49,851 nucleotides of DNA, from positions 1 to 49,851 of IMG/VR virus record IMGVR_UViG_3300046616_000227, one strand, 5' to 3'. Within the stretch, counting starts at the first letter, position 1. Every line of letters begins with the position of its first letter. Source of the DNA: a virus. Shown piece after piece: positions 29,389 to 38,672 of this stretch. The notes under the pieces were generated by a model, which did no database searches, was not told where the DNA came from, and worked only from the letters and a program-made list of their open reading frames with translations. Position numbers and translations under genes: made by a program.

Positions 29389-30486
29389 ATGTATTTTACC
29401 GCTGAAACACTGGCTGCTAACAGCCGACTGCGCGGACACTGGAACGAGCTGTGGGCGAACCGTGACATCTTCAATGCCCAGCACGACATGATGGTCAACG
29501 CGTTTCGCACGCGCATGACGCATGAAATGCTGGCAGCGAATGCCATCGGCGGCTTCACTCGCGAATTCTGGGCTGAGATTGACCGCCAGATTATCCAGAT
29601 GCGCGATCAGGAAATTGGCATGGAAATCGTCAATGACCTGATGGGCGTCCAAACCGTTCTGCCGATCGGTAAAACCGCGAAGTTGTATAACGTGTCTGGC
29701 GATATCGCTGATGACGTTTCAATCAGCATCGATGGTCAGGCGCCATATTCCTTTGACCACACTGAATTCGGTTCTGATGGCGATCCGATTCCTGTATTTA
29801 CTGCCGGTTATGGCGTCAACTGGCGTCACGCTGCTGGCCTGAGCACTGTCGGTATCGATCTTGCTCTGGACTCTCAGGCCGCTAAGATGCGCAAGTTCCA
29901 CAAAAAGCGCGTCAATTTCTACCTGAACGGCGATGCATCCATTTCTGTTGATGGCTATAAAGCGCAGGGCATTAAAAACCACCGCAACACTCAGAAAATT
30001 AATCTGGGTAGCGGCGCGGGCGGCGCGAACATTGATCTGACCACAGCAAACCCGGCGCAGCTGCTGGCGTTCTTTGGTCCGGTTGGTCCGTTCGGCGTGA
30101 ATGCACGCACCAACAAAGTTACCGCTTACGACAAAATGTGGGTCAGCCCTGAAATCTGGGCGAACATGGCTAAGCCGTATCTGGTCGACATCAACACCGG
30201 CACCAATGCAATCTTAAGCGGTACCGTACTGGATGCGATCAGCAAATTCATCCCGGTTAAGTCCATTCAGATGACCTACGCATTGTCAGGCAATGAGTTC
30301 ATCGCCTATGAGCGTCGTCAGGACGTGATTTCTCCGCTGGTTGGTATGGCTGTTGGTGTTGTGCCTCTGCCGCGCCCGATGCCGCAGAGCAATTACAACT
30401 TCCAGATCATGTCTGCAGAAGGTTTGCAGATTAAGAAGGATGGCGAAGGCCTGTCCGGCGTGGTCTACGGCGCTAACCTAGCTTAA
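29389..30486 (+). CDS. Major capsid protein, DUF2184 type
   Basis: 365 aa. The sequence (M-M-V-N-A-F-R-T-R-M-T-H-E-M-L-A-A-N-A, W-R-H-A-A-G-L, K-A-Q-G-I-K-N-H, V-S-P-E-I-W-A-N-M) matches DUF2184 capsid proteins, thought to have the HK97 fold. GGAG lies ahead of the ATG. It builds the head. Confidence 0.9.
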   Translation: MYFTAETLAANSRLRGHWNELWANRDIFNAQHDMMVNAFRTRMTHEMLAANAIGGFTREFWAEIDRQIIQMRDQEIGMEIVNDLMGVQTVLPIGKTAKLYNVSGDIADDVSISIDGQAPYSFDHTEFGSDGDPIPVFTAGYGVNWRHAAGLSTVGIDLALDSQAAKMRKFHKKRVNFYLNGDASISVDGYKAQGIKNHRNTQKINLGSGAGGANIDLTTANPAQLLAFFGPVGPFGVNARTNKVTAYDKMWVSPEIWANMAKPYLVDINTGTNAILSGTVLDAISKFIPVKSIQMTYALSGNEFIAYERRQDVISPLVGMAVGVVPLPRPMPQSNYNFQIMSAEGLQIKKDGEGLSGVVYGANLA

Positions 30487-30495
30487 GGAGCAATC

Positions 30496-30792
30496 ATGGC
30501 TGACAAATACGAAGTGATTAAGCCGTGGCACGGCGTGGCAAAGGGTGACGTGGTTGAACTAAACACCGTACACCCGTCGCTGAAATCACACGTCCGTAAG
30601 CTATCGGATAAAGCATCATCTGCACTGACACCGGCAACGCCAACTGCGACCAGTGACAATAAAGCACGTAAAGATGCGATCACTGCGCGGCTTGATGAGT
30701 TGGGCATTGAGCATAAAGGCAACCTAGGTGTTGAAAAGCTCTCGGAGTTACTGCCTGATGGTGAGCTTGAAAAGCTTTTCCCCGCTGAATAA
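30496..30792 (+). CDS. Small head protein with HeH/LEM-like end
   Basis: 98 aa. The C-terminal R-K-D-A-I-T-A-R-L-D-E-L-G-I-E-H-K-G-N-L-G-V-E-K-L has the helix-extended-loop-helix (HeH/LEM) pattern found after capsid genes. The N-terminal part is a short beta domain. Role unknown. Confidence 0.75.
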   Translation: MADKYEVIKPWHGVAKGDVVELNTVHPSLKSHVRKLSDKASSALTPATPTATSDNKARKDAITARLDELGIEHKGNLGVEKLSELLPDGELEKLFPAE

Positions 30793-30795
30793 CAG

Positions 30796-30818
30796 CCGCC
30801 GCTAAAGGCGGTTTTTTT
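30796..30818 (+). terminator. Terminator within the late operon
   Basis: CCGCC-GCTAAA-GGCGG followed by seven T, after the head genes. Q-modified polymerase would pass it; it may lower tail gene expression. Confidence 0.88.
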
Positions 30819-30850
30819 ATGCCCTGTTCAGGCAGGGCTAAGAGGTATTC

Positions 30851-31252
30851 ATGGTTACCCAGGAACAGGCAAAAGATTATCTGGTGAGCCAGGGCATTAC
30901 GCTGCCAGATTTCATCTTAGCGGCGCTGGTTGAGCAGGCCAACAGCATTCAGGAGTGTCTTGACGCTAACTACACGCCAGCGACAGCGTTACTGATTCAG
31001 ATATACCTATTAGGACTGATGGGGCTGGGGCAGGGCGATAAATACATCAGCTCTCAGTCAGCCCCATCTGGTGCGTCGCGGTCATTTCGTTACGGCTCCT
31101 TCGCCGATCGGTGGAAGGGCTCTCTCGGATTACTTCGAGGTCTGGATAAGTTCGGTTGCGCGTCTGGGTTGATACCTGCAGATCCGACTCAGCAGGCTTT
31201 TGCCGGTATCTGGATTGGAAAGGGTGGTTGCATGTGTGGTGATAAGCGATGA
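30851..31252 (+). CDS. Head completion/connector protein
   Basis: 133 aa. The helical core (Q-A-N-S-I-Q-E-C-L-D-A-N-Y, A-L-L-I-Q-I-Y-L-L-G-L) and F-R-Y-G-S-F-A-D-R-W-K-G resemble phage head-tail adaptor proteins with the lambda W/gp6-like position. Role from position and pattern. Confidence 0.7.
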   Translation: MVTQEQAKDYLVSQGITLPDFILAALVEQANSIQECLDANYTPATALLIQIYLLGLMGLGQGDKYISSQSAPSGASRSFRYGSFADRWKGSLGLLRGLDKFGCASGLIPADPTQQAFAGIWIGKGGCMCGDKR

Positions 31253-31416
31253 GCTGGCTACCAGCATCACAACCGCCAAAACCATTCGAGCGAGTGTGGG
31301 TGAAGACGTCAAACGCTCGGCAGACAACCGGCTACGTGAACAGTAGCGGCGAATGGGTTATCAACTGCCCGCGCATTGCCGCTGAGAAGCCCGCTGTCAT
31401 CGGCTGGAGGAAATGA
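31249..31416 (+). CDS. Small connector-region protein
   Basis: 55 aa (P-F-E-R-V-W-V-K-T-S-N-A-R-Q-T-T-G-Y). ATGA overlap with the previous gene. Its 3' end carries the GGAGG of the next gene. Function unknown. Confidence 0.65.
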   Translation: MSWLPASQPPKPFERVWVKTSNARQTTGYVNSSGEWVINCPRIAAEKPAVIGWRK

Positions 31417-31417
31417 C

Positions 31418-31765
31418 ATGTCATCTTTAGCCAGCTGGTCATACACCGCTCAGGCGACTATCTGGAAGCGCTCAGGAGCAAGCAATGATTACGGCGACCC
31501 GATGTTCGAAGCGCCACTGGTGATTGCCTGTGATTATCAGGGTGGGCTTTCCAAGCGGCTCGGCGACATCGGCGGTGAGAAGGTAGTTAAGAACACCGTG
31601 TGGACAGAGTATGCGCTGGCTGACACCGGCGATTACCTGCTGATTGGCGCTTCTGCTGAGCCTGACCCGATTGCGGCCGGTGCCGACGAGGTGATGCAAG
31701 CGATTCGCTATGCAGACACCTTTGAGCGTACGGCAGACGATTTCGCGATAATTACTGGAGTGTAG
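31418..31765 (+). CDS. Head-tail joining protein
   Basis: 115 aa, beta-rich (W-S-Y-T-A-Q-A-T-I-W-K-R-S-G, V-W-T-E-Y-A-L-A-D-T-G-D-Y-L-L-I-G). The start at 31418 follows GGAGG by seven bases. The position matches SPP1 gp16-like head-closure proteins. Confidence 0.7.
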   Translation: MSSLASWSYTAQATIWKRSGASNDYGDPMFEAPLVIACDYQGGLSKRLGDIGGEKVVKNTVWTEYALADTGDYLLIGASAEPDPIAAGADEVMQAIRYADTFERTADDFAIITGV

Positions 31766-31767
31766 TC

Positions 31768-32136
31768 ATGGGCGTGAAAGTAAAAGGCATCAGGCAGGTT
31801 TCACGCAACGTTAACCGCGCTATCGATAACATTCAGGACCGGCGTATTGTCCGCGCTCTTACCAGCGCGATGATCGTCGGCGCGTCACAGGCCGCAATTT
31901 ACACGCCAATCGATACGTCATATCTGCTCAACAGCCAGTTCCGGGAAATCGTCGTTAATGGTGCACGCATTACCGGGCGGGTCGGTTATACCGCCTCATA
32001 CGCCGCTTACGTGCATGACCCGGCTAATCCGCAGAGGTTCCGACGTGCTACGGCAGAGAAAGAATTCCTGACCAAAGGGTTCGAAGAAAGCCGCGATGTG
32101 ATTGACAGGGTAATAGCCAGGGAGATGTCATTTTGA
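31768..32136 (+). CDS. HK97 gp10-like tail completion protein
   Basis: 122 aa: A-M-I-V-G-A-S-Q-A-A-I-Y-T-P-I-D-T-S-Y-L-L-N-S, V-G-Y-T-A-S-Y-A-A-Y-V-H, and a C-terminal E-K-E-F-L-T-K-G-F-E. This is the HK97 gp10 family, a tail completion factor. Confidence 0.88.
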   Translation: MGVKVKGIRQVSRNVNRAIDNIQDRRIVRALTSAMIVGASQAAIYTPIDTSYLLNSQFREIVVNGARITGRVGYTASYAAYVHDPANPQRFRRATAEKEFLTKGFEESRDVIDRVIAREMSF

Positions 32137-32516
32137 ATCCTCCAATGCATACCCGCGTTCGCAATCACTTCGTTGATGCTGGCTTAACCACCGGATTCAT
32201 CACTCAGCTGCTGATGTGGAATGACAGCGGTAAGCTGACTGACGCCTTCATGGTATTCCGTCCCAATGGCGGATCGTCTATTCGTGATGAGCTAGGCGCC
32301 GAATATTACGTGATGGTTGACGTGATTGGAGCGAAGGGCGCAAACGGTGCAGTCGATGAGCGCGTGCAGCAGATTATCAGCAGCATTCAGAGCAACTCAA
32401 TTTCAGATAGCTGTATCGGCTATATCGAAAACTTCGGCGGAATCCCCGCGCCCGTTCTCACAACCGAAGGCCGCCTGGTCTATCGGCTTCAGTTTGCAAT
32501 CAAGTACGGCGAATAG
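32133..32516 (+). CDS. Tail terminator-type protein
   Basis: 127 aa from a TTG that overlaps the previous stop (TTGA), with GGGAG eight bases upstream; the ATG at 32145 lacks a site. The fold pattern (M-V-D-V-I-G, V-Q-Q-I-I-S-S-I-Q-S-N) and position, after the gp10-like gene and before the tail tube, fit lambda U-like tail terminators. Confidence 0.75.
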   Translation: MNPPMHTRVRNHFVDAGLTTGFITQLLMWNDSGKLTDAFMVFRPNGGSSIRDELGAEYYVMVDVIGAKGANGAVDERVQQIISSIQSNSISDSCIGYIENFGGIPAPVLTTEGRLVYRLQFAIKYGE

Positions 32517-32542
32517 CCGATAACACCAAAGAGGAATTACCC

Positions 32543-33286
32543 ATGGCAGCAAATTGCCCAACGGACAACACCAAGTTGTTTGGCCGCGCCATTGTGCTCG
32601 AAGTAGCAGATGGCTGCGCCGATGCGGTACCGCTGGAGTCGGAGTGGAAAGCTCTGGCTGCTGGCACCAGTAAAGGCTTCGATTTCTCGCCGAACAGCGT
32701 GACATCGGATGCCGATGACACCAAAGGCTATGTTGAAAACATCGTAACCAATGCTGACTTCACCATCTCTTTTGAAGGTGAGGTGCGCCGCAATGACAAG
32801 CTAGATCAGTATGGCGTAGGTCGATTGATTAAATACTTCAACACCGAAATTCAGGCGACGCGCCAGCCAACGCTTTGGGTGCGCATGGAGTTCGGGCCGG
32901 TTACCTTCATCGGATACATGCTGATCAACGCATTGAGCTCTGATGGCGGCACTAACGACATCATCACGTTCTCTACCGAGTTCAAAGTTGCTAATGCGGA
33001 TACTATTCAGGTGATCGACACCGATAACGAAGTGCCTGCTACTGGCGTAACTCTGACGCCTGCGACAACCTCTGTTGCTGTGGGCGCCACTCGTCAGTTG
33101 ACAACGGCAGTGGCTCCAAGTGATGCGACGGATAAATCTGGTGTGTGGGCATCTTCCGATCCATCGAAGTTCACCATCAGCACATCAGGCCTTATCACCG
33201 GCGTAGCGGCTGGCAACGGCAACGCGACTTTCACTACAACCGATGGTGCGTTGGTTGGCACTACCGCAGTGACTGTCACCGCATAG
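32543..33286 (+). CDS. Major tail tube protein with BIG2 domain
   Basis: 247 aa. The tube domain (1-165) is followed by a BIG2 Ig-like domain (about 168-247): V-T-L-T-P-A-T-T-S-V-A-V-G-A-T-R-Q-L, V-W-A-S-S-D-P-S-K-F-T-I-S-T-S-G-L-I-T-G-V-A-A-G. Lambda gpV has the same layout. The Ig part sits on the outside of the tail and may bind the host surface weakly. Confidence 0.93.
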   Translation: MAANCPTDNTKLFGRAIVLEVADGCADAVPLESEWKALAAGTSKGFDFSPNSVTSDADDTKGYVENIVTNADFTISFEGEVRRNDKLDQYGVGRLIKYFNTEIQATRQPTLWVRMEFGPVTFIGYMLINALSSDGGTNDIITFSTEFKVANADTIQVIDTDNEVPATGVTLTPATTSVAVGATRQLTTAVAPSDATDKSGVWASSDPSKFTISTSGLITGVAAGNGNATFTTTDGALVGTTAVTVTA

Positions 33287-33348
33287 TAATTGCCATTTCA
33301 GGGGCTTCCACCTGGTTGCCCCGAAAATGATTTTTACCGGATTAACCT

Positions 33349-34017
33349 ATGACCCCGATGAAAGAGATTGGCGAGTGCCTGGTATCTACGCATGACACTG
33401 ATTACATGTTTCGCCCATCATTCGCCAATATGATGCGCATTGGTGAGCCACAGGATATCGTGCAGGCATTCTACGATTTGCACAGCGATGAGGTGACGCC
33501 GCTGGTCGAACGCGCAGCATCAGCATACGGACACATTCCAGCATGGCTTATCGAGCATGTCCGCACCAGCTCATACGGCAAGCGCGCATTAATGGCAGCA
33601 CTTTCTGTGATGGAGGCATGTAGCGATAGTGACCTGTCACCGCTAGTTGGTGAGATTCGTCCGGCAAAAGCTAAAGGAAGGGCATTTAAGCGCCGCGCTG
33701 GCCCAATGGGTGATTTCGAAATTCTGCTGATAGCCCAATCTCTTATCACTCACGGCATTATCGGTAAAGCTAAGGTGCGGCAGTTACAGCGACACGAGAA
33801 CAGCACCGGAACATCCGAGTTTTCAGCCTTCGAATATATCAGCGCCGCGCGTAATCACTTCGGCATCAGCAGGGAAGAGGCTGAGCGTCTAACCATGACA
33901 GAATTCCAGCACATGCTGAACGCCAAATACCCTGACCAGAAAGGATTCACGCGTGAAGAGTACGATGCCGTTGCGGACGATTACATGGCGAAAAAAGCGA
34001 AGAGGCTGGCAAAGTGA
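33349..34017 (+). CDS. Tail assembly protein (DUF6246-like)
   Basis: 222 aa, between tube and tape measure where tail assembly chaperones lie. Sequence features: Y-M-F-R-P-S-F-A-N-M-M-R-I-G, S-P-L-V-G-E and F-G-I-S-R-E-E-A-E-R-L-T-M-T-E-F. I did not find a convincing slippery site for the usual frameshifted form. Family assignment is moderate. Confidence 0.65.
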   Translation: MTPMKEIGECLVSTHDTDYMFRPSFANMMRIGEPQDIVQAFYDLHSDEVTPLVERAASAYGHIPAWLIEHVRTSSYGKRALMAALSVMEACSDSDLSPLVGEIRPAKAKGRAFKRRAGPMGDFEILLIAQSLITHGIIGKAKVRQLQRHENSTGTSEFSAFEYISAARNHFGISREEAERLTMTEFQHMLNAKYPDQKGFTREEYDAVADDYMAKKAKRLAK

Positions 34018-34031
34018 GGTTAAAGCCAGCC
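34004..34031 (-). terminator. Possible terminator of the HEPN-like gene
   Basis: Minus strand: GGCTGGC and GCCAGCC with a 14-base loop, followed by a broken T-tract (TCTTCGCTTTTTT). It lies over the 3' end of the convergent tail gene. Confidence 0.45.
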
Positions 34032-34041
34032 TATAAAATTT

Positions 34042-34617
34042 TTACTTCTGCCTAAAGTCGTTATCCCACTTTTTATTTCTTGATGCTACTTCAACAGCCA
34101 TTTCGCCAACAATTATATTCAAAGCAAGACTTAATTTGAGTTTATTGCTTGGCTCTTCAGAATCAAAGGTTACATAGGCAAGATCATCACCATTCTCATC
34201 AAATGTCTTGATATAATGTTTTCCAGTTAATTCTTTACCCTTCAACCTAAGATGGTTGTCTAGGTTACTGCGAAGGCTGGCAATCTTATTGTCAGGGATC
34301 TCCTGCTTTGAAGGATTATGAGCAATGTCATTTCGTAGCGTGTTGATTACCTTAAACGCCTTATAAAGGCTAACTGGCAAGCCCGTATTTTTAGCTAATT
34401 TTAACTTGGCGCTACATTCAATTAGCAACTGACTGCCATCATCATCGAGTAAGTGTGGGAATCCAGTTGAGGCACAAACCCAAGCTTCAACCATTTTCTC
34501 GCACAGAAGATGAACCCTCAAAACTGTCCCGGTCGAATCGTCTGTTTGGGATGCTTTAATCACAAAATCATTAACATCTATGGATGTGAATACATCCATG
34601 TAAATCTTAGCGTCCAA
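34042..34617 (-). CDS. HEPN-like protein, putative defence moron
   Basis: 191 aa from a TTG at 34617 with GGAGG five bases upstream (frame open to 34629). A mid-protein motif T-L-R-N-D-I-A-H-N (Arg95 to His100) fits RxxxxH of HEPN ribonuclease-type domains, and the surroundings are helical as in HEPN folds. It is AT-rich, opposite in strand to all other tail genes and set between the chaperone-like and tape measure genes. HK97 carries its superinfection-exclusion gene 15 at a similar place. RNA cleavage or exclusion is inferred; no partner toxin or antitoxin gene is adjacent. Confidence 0.7.
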   Translation of the reverse strand: MDAKIYMDVFTSIDVNDFVIKASQTDDSTGTVLRVHLLCEKMVEAWVCASTGFPHLLDDDGSQLLIECSAKLKLAKNTGLPVSLYKAFKVINTLRNDIAHNPSKQEIPDNKIASLRSNLDNHLRLKGKELTGKHYIKTFDENGDDLAYVTFDSEEPSNKLKLSLALNIIVGEMAVEVASRNKKWDNDFRQK

Positions 34618-34670
34618 AATAACCTCCAAATTAATATCTTTTTTTGAATAAGAAAATATAACTCATCAAA

Positions 34671-34692
34671 CCTCGCTTCGGCGGGGTTTTTT
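34671..34692 (+). terminator. Terminator before the tape measure gene
   Basis: CCTCGC-TTCG-GCGGGG followed by six T on plus. It lies just upstream of the HEPN-like gene's promoter side and before the tape measure start, so it may shield one unit from the other. Confidence 0.85.
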
Positions 34693-34710
34693 ATGCCCGA
34701 GGAAAAGCGA

Positions 34711-37700
34711 ATGGCAGGCACTTTAAACGCAGGCAGCATCATCTATGAAGTGGATATGGATACCGCACGCCTGCTGGCGGCCCGCCGTGAAGTTGATGCT
34801 GCGCTAAATGGCATGGGCGGCAGCATGGGGAGGCTTGAGGCTAGCGTTAACAGAACTGAGCGTTCTGTTGCTTCAATGCAGCGAACCATGTCAGGACTGA
34901 GTGCGGTGGCCCGCGGCGTTATTGCAGCAATTTCAGTTCAGCAGGTTGCGGCATACGGAAACGAGTGGGTAAATGTTAATAACAAGCTAGCTAACTCGGT
35001 ACGCGCCAATGAATCACTGGCAGAAGTGACTCAGCGTGTTTTCGATATTTCTCAAAACACAATGAGCAGCCTCGCAGCTACAGCGACACTTTATGGTCGT
35101 CTTGAGCGAGCGACCCGCAGCGCAGGAACCAGCACCAAAGATCTGGTCACTCTCACCTCTACTATCAACAAAGGTTTGGCGGTGTCAGGTGCAACCACTG
35201 AGGAAGCCAGCTCGACTATGACGCAGCTTTCTCAGGCGCTCGCATCCGGCGTTCTACGTGGTGAAGAGTTCAACTCAATATCTGAGAACGGTAGCCGCTT
35301 AGCGGTTGCCTTAGCTGATTCTTTGGGTGTCACCATTGGTCAACTGCGAAAAATGGCCGCTGAAGGAAAGTTGACCACAGAAGTTGTGGTGAACGGATTG
35401 CTTAAACAGAGTGATGAAATAGCTAAAGAGTTCGCCAATACCGTAACCACAATGGGCCAAGCGTTCACGATCGCAACCAACAACATAACTAAATTCGTTG
35501 GGGAAAGCGCAAGCGTATCAACCACCATTCGGGTGTTCAACGATAGCGTAATTTCGCTTAGCCAGAATCTTGATGTCGTAGCTAATGCGATTGCTGTTGC
35601 TGCCGTCATCTTTGGCGGCCGTTTTGTCGGTGCGCTGGCGTTGGCTACCAAAGCCCGCATTGATGATTCATTGGCAGCGAAGGCTCAGACAGCAGCGACA
35701 GCCCAATCAGCAGCAGCTACAGCTAACGCCGCTCGCGTTACTGCGCTTAAGGCTGGCCTGGACAAAGAGCAGGCTTTATCGAACCTGGCACTGGCGCAAA
35801 CGGAATACAACGTTGCCAGAGGATCGGCGGCGGAGGCGTTCGCGCTTGAAAACCTTGTCGCAGTTAAATCTGTAGCTATCCAGCGTTCCGCAGCATATGC
35901 AGAAGCGCAACTGGCTGAAGCAGCTGCAACCAGAACAGCAGCCGCGGCATCTGCTGCTGCGACAACCACGATTGGCAGCTTAGCTAAAGGAGCTTTGGCG
36001 TTAATTGGCGGCCCAGCAGGATTGGCTGTTATCGCGGCGGCGGGCATCTTTTATTTCTATCAGAAAATGCAACAGGCTCGCCAGGAGAGCATCGATTTCG
36101 CTGACAAGCTGGATGGCGTGATTGCCAAGATGAAGAACATGAGTCAGGTTCAGCTTGCTGCTGAAATCGACAGCGCCACCAAATCCATCAAAGCGCAGGC
36201 AGATGCAATCAAGGATAACCAGTCCAGCCTTGAATCCAATGAACTGCAGCAGTATCGCCTGCGCCGCACGCTTAGTTATCTTCAGGAAGGCAGCCTACTC
36301 TACAAGGTGACACTTTCTGAGCTGACCGACGCACAAAGCGAGCACACGCAATTACTGGCGCAGAATGAGACAGCGCAAACCAAGCTCAGCCAGACAGTCA
36401 GCAAGGCCGGTATTCTTCGCGCCCAGATGAATGGCACCTTTGCGCAGGGTATTGACCTGCTTAAGCGTGATGGCGACGCTGCTGGCGTTGCTTCAGGCCT
36501 GATGAATCAGTTTGGCAATGCCATAGATTTTGCCAGCAGAGCGAAAGAGAAATTCAACTCAACTAGCTTGCAGTTGCCGCGAAGTGATCAAGCAGATGCC
36601 TACAACAAAGACCTCGAATCTGAAAACGCCTTACTGGCCATCACTGATAAACGCCTTCGCGCAGTAACCAAAGCACGGATGGAGGCCAATGCAAAGGGCG
36701 GCAACCAGAACCAGACAAACACAGCAGGAGAGCTTGCTGGAGCGCAATACGACCTTCAGCAGGCCGAAGCAAACCGCAACAAGGAAACACGCGCTGGAGT
36801 CGCGGAAGGTAAGAAGGCCGAAACGCAATCCGAATCAATCGCGCAGAAGCTGGCAAACCTCAAACAGCAATCAGAGTTAGCTGGTGACTCCACCAGAGAG
36901 CTGAGCCGTGAGCAGGCCATTCTAACGGCCCAGCAATCACTTGGGAGTGCTGCTACTAAGGAAGATATTGCGCTGGCAGGTAAGTATGCCGCCGCCAAAT
37001 GGGACACTGGCAATGCTATTCGCGCTCAGGCTGCAGCTGAGAAGCTATTGCCGGAAGCCAAGGAGAATGCGAGCTACAAGCAGGACGTAGACGACCTGAA
37101 TGCTGCGCTGTCCGCTAAGAAAATCAGCCAGGAGCAATATAACGCTACTTCTGAACAGCTGGAGCAGCAACATCAGACCAACCTTGCGAAAATCCGCGCC
37201 GATCAGGTTGTCACTCCTCAGCAGGCCGCCGCCGGCACCGTTGACCCAGTGCAGCAGCTTGCCAATGAAAACGCTCAGAAATTGCAGCTTATCCAACAGT
37301 TCGAGAATCAAAAAGTTCTTACCGAGCAGCAAAGTCTTGCCCTGCGTAATTCGCTGAACACGCAGTACGAGCAGCAGCGCACCGCGGCGATGTGGACGAT
37401 GTGGCGCAACCAGAGCGTTGGTAACGAAGCTGTTGCAGCGTCATTTGATTCACTGGCTGGCAATGCATCCAATGCCTTCACCGGAATGGTTACTGGCAGC
37501 ATGACGGCTGAAGAGGCTATGCAGTCGCTCGCCAGCAACGCCATCAACAGCCTGATTAACTCTTTCGTCCAGATGGGCGCTGAGTGGGTGAAGTCCGCTG
37601 TGATGGGTTCCACCGCTCAAATCTCAGCAACAGCGGCGACAACATCCGCATCGGTTGCCGGTATTGCCACCACCACCGCAGCAAGCACAGCATCTGCAGC

Positions 37701-38172
37701 AACAACTACGGTTGCATGGTTGCCAGCGGCTGCGGCGGCATCAATTGGTTCGTTTGGTGGTGCGGCGATCATCGGTATTGGCGCGTTGATTGCAGGTATG
37801 GCGCTGGCAGGTGGATTGGCTGGAAAGCGTAAGAATGGCGGCCCGGTATCGGCTGGTTCAATGTACCAGGTGGGTGAGGGTGGCATGCCTGAAATCTACC
37901 GGGCCAGCAATGGCAGCCAGTACATGATCCCCGGTGATAACGGCTCTGTTATCAGCAACAAAGATCTGAGCTCTGGCGGTGGCAGCGTGTCGGCATCTGG
38001 AGGCGTGGTCATCAATATCCAGAATTACACGTCAGCAACGGTTGATGCACAGACAAGCAGTGACGGTAATGCCGTGACAATTGACGTAATTGTCGCAGAT
38101 CTGAATCAGGGAGGCAGAATCAGCAATGCGCTGACGAGCAACTTCCAGGCTCCACGCAAAGCAAGAGGATAA
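34711..38172 (+). CDS. Tape measure protein
   Basis: 1153 aa from ATG 34711 (GAGGA seven bases upstream). An N-terminal tape-measure domain (about 60-270; M-T-Q-L-S-Q-A-L-A-S-G-V-L-R-G-E-E-F-N-S-I-S-E-N-G), Ala-rich hydrophobic segments near 290-330 and 430-450, long coiled coils, and a Gly-rich C-terminal part with a hydrophobic stretch near 1010-1050. It sets tail length (about 1153 aa implies a tail near 170 nm by the usual 0.15 nm per residue rule) and aids DNA entry. Confidence 0.95.
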   Translation: MAGTLNAGSIIYEVDMDTARLLAARREVDAALNGMGGSMGRLEASVNRTERSVASMQRTMSGLSAVARGVIAAISVQQVAAYGNEWVNVNNKLANSVRANESLAEVTQRVFDISQNTMSSLAATATLYGRLERATRSAGTSTKDLVTLTSTINKGLAVSGATTEEASSTMTQLSQALASGVLRGEEFNSISENGSRLAVALADSLGVTIGQLRKMAAEGKLTTEVVVNGLLKQSDEIAKEFANTVTTMGQAFTIATNNITKFVGESASVSTTIRVFNDSVISLSQNLDVVANAIAVAAVIFGGRFVGALALATKARIDDSLAAKAQTAATAQSAAATANAARVTALKAGLDKEQALSNLALAQTEYNVARGSAAEAFALENLVAVKSVAIQRSAAYAEAQLAEAAATRTAAAASAAATTTIGSLAKGALALIGGPAGLAVIAAAGIFYFYQKMQQARQESIDFADKLDGVIAKMKNMSQVQLAAEIDSATKSIKAQADAIKDNQSSLESNELQQYRLRRTLSYLQEGSLLYKVTLSELTDAQSEHTQLLAQNETAQTKLSQTVSKAGILRAQMNGTFAQGIDLLKRDGDAAGVASGLMNQFGNAIDFASRAKEKFNSTSLQLPRSDQADAYNKDLESENALLAITDKRLRAVTKARMEANAKGGNQNQTNTAGELAGAQYDLQQAEANRNKETRAGVAEGKKAETQSESIAQKLANLKQQSELAGDSTRELSREQAILTAQQSLGSAATKEDIALAGKYAAAKWDTGNAIRAQAAAEKLLPEAKENASYKQDVDDLNAALSAKKISQEQYNATSEQLEQQHQTNLAKIRADQVVTPQQAAAGTVDPVQQLANENAQKLQLIQQFENQKVLTEQQSLALRNSLNTQYEQQRTAAMWTMWRNQSVGNEAVAASFDSLAGNASNAFTGMVTGSMTAEEAMQSLASNAINSLINSFVQMGAEWVKSAVMGSTAQISATAATTSASVAGIATTTAASTASAATTTVAWLPAAAAASIGSFGGAAIIGIGALIAGMALAGGLAGKRKNGGPVSAGSMYQVGEGGMPEIYRASNGSQYMIPGDNGSVISNKDLSSGGGSVSASGGVVINIQNYTSATVDAQTSSDGNAVTIDVIVADLNQGGRISNALTSNFQAPRKARG

Positions 38173-38174
38173 CC

Positions 38175-38672
38175 ATGGCAATACCTTACCCTTACTGGCT
38201 TCCTCTCGCTCAGAAGTCGAATAAGAACGTAACCAATGACACGGGATTTCGCACCGACCAGCCACAAGTAGGTGCGCCAATCTTCCAGAAGATGACGGAT
38301 GACCTGAAGGCATCGTTTAACCTGACATGGATATTCACCTCAGCGCAGCACAGAGCGTTTTATCAGTGGCTGAGAAGCCCCAACTATCTGGATAACGCCA
38401 ATCAATGGTTCAGCATGCTCATATCTACGGGCACTGGAGACACGGGGCTGGAAGAGCAGGAGCTGCACTTCACTGCATACCCCACGTGGAACCAGAGTGG
38501 TTCAACATTCACCTGGACAGGAGCGGTAATCGCTCGCGAGCTGAAAAACTCCGATGATGACTTTGATGACATCCTTATCGAGTTGCCGCCGCCGTGGGCC
38601 AGTTGGCTGGATATTGTGGTTACAGGTTATCCGGATAATCGTGATCCGGAATCGCTGCCGAGGGTGCCGTAA
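38175..38672 (+). CDS. Minor tail protein
   Basis: 165 aa: Y-P-Y-W-L-P-L-A-Q-K, W-I-F-T-S-A-Q-H-R-A-F-Y-Q-W-L, and S-T-F-T-W-T-G-A-V-I-A-R-E-L. Position right after the tape measure and its beta-rich nature fit a distal tail/gpM-like hub component. Overlaps the next start. Confidence 0.75.
   Translation: MAIPYPYWLPLAQKSNKNVTNDTGFRTDQPQVGAPIFQKMTDDLKASFNLTWIFTSAQHRAFYQWLRSPNYLDNANQWFSMLISTGTGDTGLEEQELHFTAYPTWNQSGSTFTWTGAVIARELKNSDDDFDDILIELPPPWASWLDIVVTGYPDNRDPESLPRVP

Noticed and set aside
35583-36047. Ala-rich minus and plus frames inside the tape measure gene
   Set aside because: Low-complexity shadows of the Ala-rich hydrophobic segment.
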